Below, piece by piece: positions 62,777-64,000 of a stretch of 64,000 bases of DNA. The first letter of the stretch is position 1. Each line of letters opens with the position of its first letter. This DNA is from Atopsyche davidsoni (lineage: Eukaryota > Arthropoda > Insecta > Trichoptera > Hydrobiosidae), in the NCBI GenBank assembly GCA_022113835.1, contig JAILWY010000009.1, positions 13,988,001-14,052,000 of the forward strand. Direction: 5' to 3'. The notes below the pieces were generated by a model, which worked only from the letters and a program-made list of their open reading frames with translations, was not told the DNA's origin and did not search any database. Made by a program: the position numbers and the translations under genes.

Positions 62777-64000
62777 TTAAATACACATTTGTGGTTTTTA
62801 TAATTTGAGAGCTGTTGATTTCAGTTTGGGGTGTTTCATTTTTAATGCAAAATATATTCAAGATACAACACAGAATTATCATAATATAAATAAATAGTGC
62901 TATTTGGCAGCAGCGATTAAGGGGGACCCACTTCCCTATTCCCCCTAAGAAAATCATAATTACTGGCTCAGCACAAATATATGCTCAGGGGGGTGTCACC
63001 GGTCTCATCTGAGGGTGAAGAAGATAGATATAAAAAACAAGACATTGAAATTTTTATTCTTTTATTTTGGAAAGAGTGAAGAGAAAAGGCATTGCTAGTT
63101 TAGACTACTGTATTTATGTACTTTAATATTTTTCTATAATAAAGCCTTACAATCAATCATTGTATGATTTCGCTAGGGTTCTATAGAATTGTGCTTTAAA
63201 TAATAACAGATTTATTTTACTTTTATTTTTGTCTGAAACTTTATAATCTTTGATTGATATATGTTGACTGTAGAATGGTGTAGCTCTGCTCTCGGGTTTA
63301 TTATTCCTAGCGGGCCTCTCCGGGATGGCCAATAATTTGTTGTAATGACGCACGGGAGTTTTACAGTATGTACATGCGATATGTTACCTGTCCCGTGCCC
63401 GCTTTATTACTCGCATTGTTCTCACGAGAAACATGCGTTACGATCACCCTTAGCGTTGCACCTGTGATAAGCACGGACGGAATTAATCACACAAGAGAAT
63501 GCGGTTGCGTCGAAATGCATACTCAAAGTGTATATAATCTATGATTTCTTTAATGTTTAATGTACATATTCTTTTAAATTTTTTCCAAATAATAGAAAAT
63601 ATATATTGTTTGTTGAAAAAACTGATCGGAGCGAGATATATTAACTGCTAGTAAATATTAATCGATAAAATTATAAATTGGTTCAAACAACTGTAATAAA
63701 ACAAGTAACAGTAAATCTGAGGAAATATAATAGTCGAAGCTCCCATGAAAGCCGCATACTAAATCAATTAAACCTTACAATCTGGGCTTCAGATTGTTCT
63801 AGATGTGCACCGGAAACTGGACCTGGGATAATACTGAAACCTGCTGTGAGACCGGAAACGACTTACTTCACAGGATTAAAGGTGCGCACTTAACAATAAC
63901 TCAGTATTAATGCCTTCAACAAAGCTTTTTACTTTTTGAATTGGTGGGATTTTTTTCAAGTAAATGCGCAATTCTTACTTGAACTTGAACATGTATGCTT

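Larger units (their letters stand above)
58289..64000. other. distal upstream stretch with Ci sites
   Basis: Islets at 58960-59060, 60110-60470, 61500-61700, 62270-62390 and 63290-63500, plus the piggyBac-type MITE. A 141-codon plus-strand frame (60514-60939) becomes Phe/Ile-rich in AT-rich DNA and is not gene-like. The first exon of a neighbouring gene was not found. Confidence 0.55.

Noticed and set aside
1..64000. CRISPR array, bacterial operons or viral genes
   Set aside because: No regularly spaced repeats and no prokaryotic or viral coding; spliced exons and Pol III tRNAs show a eukaryotic chromosome.

Overview
This is eukaryotic, insect-type DNA, and most likely lepidopteran. The background is AT-rich and carries no bacterial-style operons. 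Two tRNA genes have RNA polymerase III terminators. Two exons on the minus strand, with GT..AG junctions, encode the N-terminus of the Hedgehog receptor Patched (ptc). The protein matches butterfly Patched better than fly Patched: it begins MV, has DLYIRTSW before the first splice, and carries LEK-G..GGR..LW across that splice. The species cannot be named from the sequence alone.

Layout, left to right. Bases 1-18378 are part of ptc intron 2; exon 3 was not found, so the intron runs off the left edge. Bases 18379-18571 are exon 2 (first membrane span). Bases 18572-37398 are intron 1 (18.8 kb). Bases 37399-37548 are coding exon 1. A CpG-rich 5' leader and TATA-less promoter candidate follow at about 37549-38240. 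From there to 64000 is upstream DNA with a tRNA-Lys(CTT) gene at 39.4 kb, a tRNA-Met(CAT) gene at 58.2 kb, and no convincing protein gene.

The non-coding DNA has a distinctive texture. Short GC-rich islets (about 100-400 bp, CpG-rich, often with homeodomain-type TAAT cores) recur about once per kilobase in AT-rich sequence. None reads as an exon. They are candidate conserved regulatory elements of ptc. Three exact copies of the Gli/Ci 9-mer (GACCACCCA or its complement), plus one single-mismatch copy, fall within 59.0-62.3 kb. That is 21-25 kb upstream of the start codon and suggests a distal Hedgehog-responsive enhancer feeding back on ptc.

Mobile and structural elements: a 212-bp MITE with perfect 29-bp inverted ends and an 8-bp target duplication (7982-8193); a 248-bp piggyBac-type MITE flanked by TTAA (62529-62776); a perfect 52-bp-arm hairpin (25754-25870) inside a 13-bp direct repeat; an alternating palindrome (3412-3467); an inverted-repeat remnant with a degenerate hammerhead-like core (40455-40603); and several minisatellites and G-quadruplex-prone tracts.
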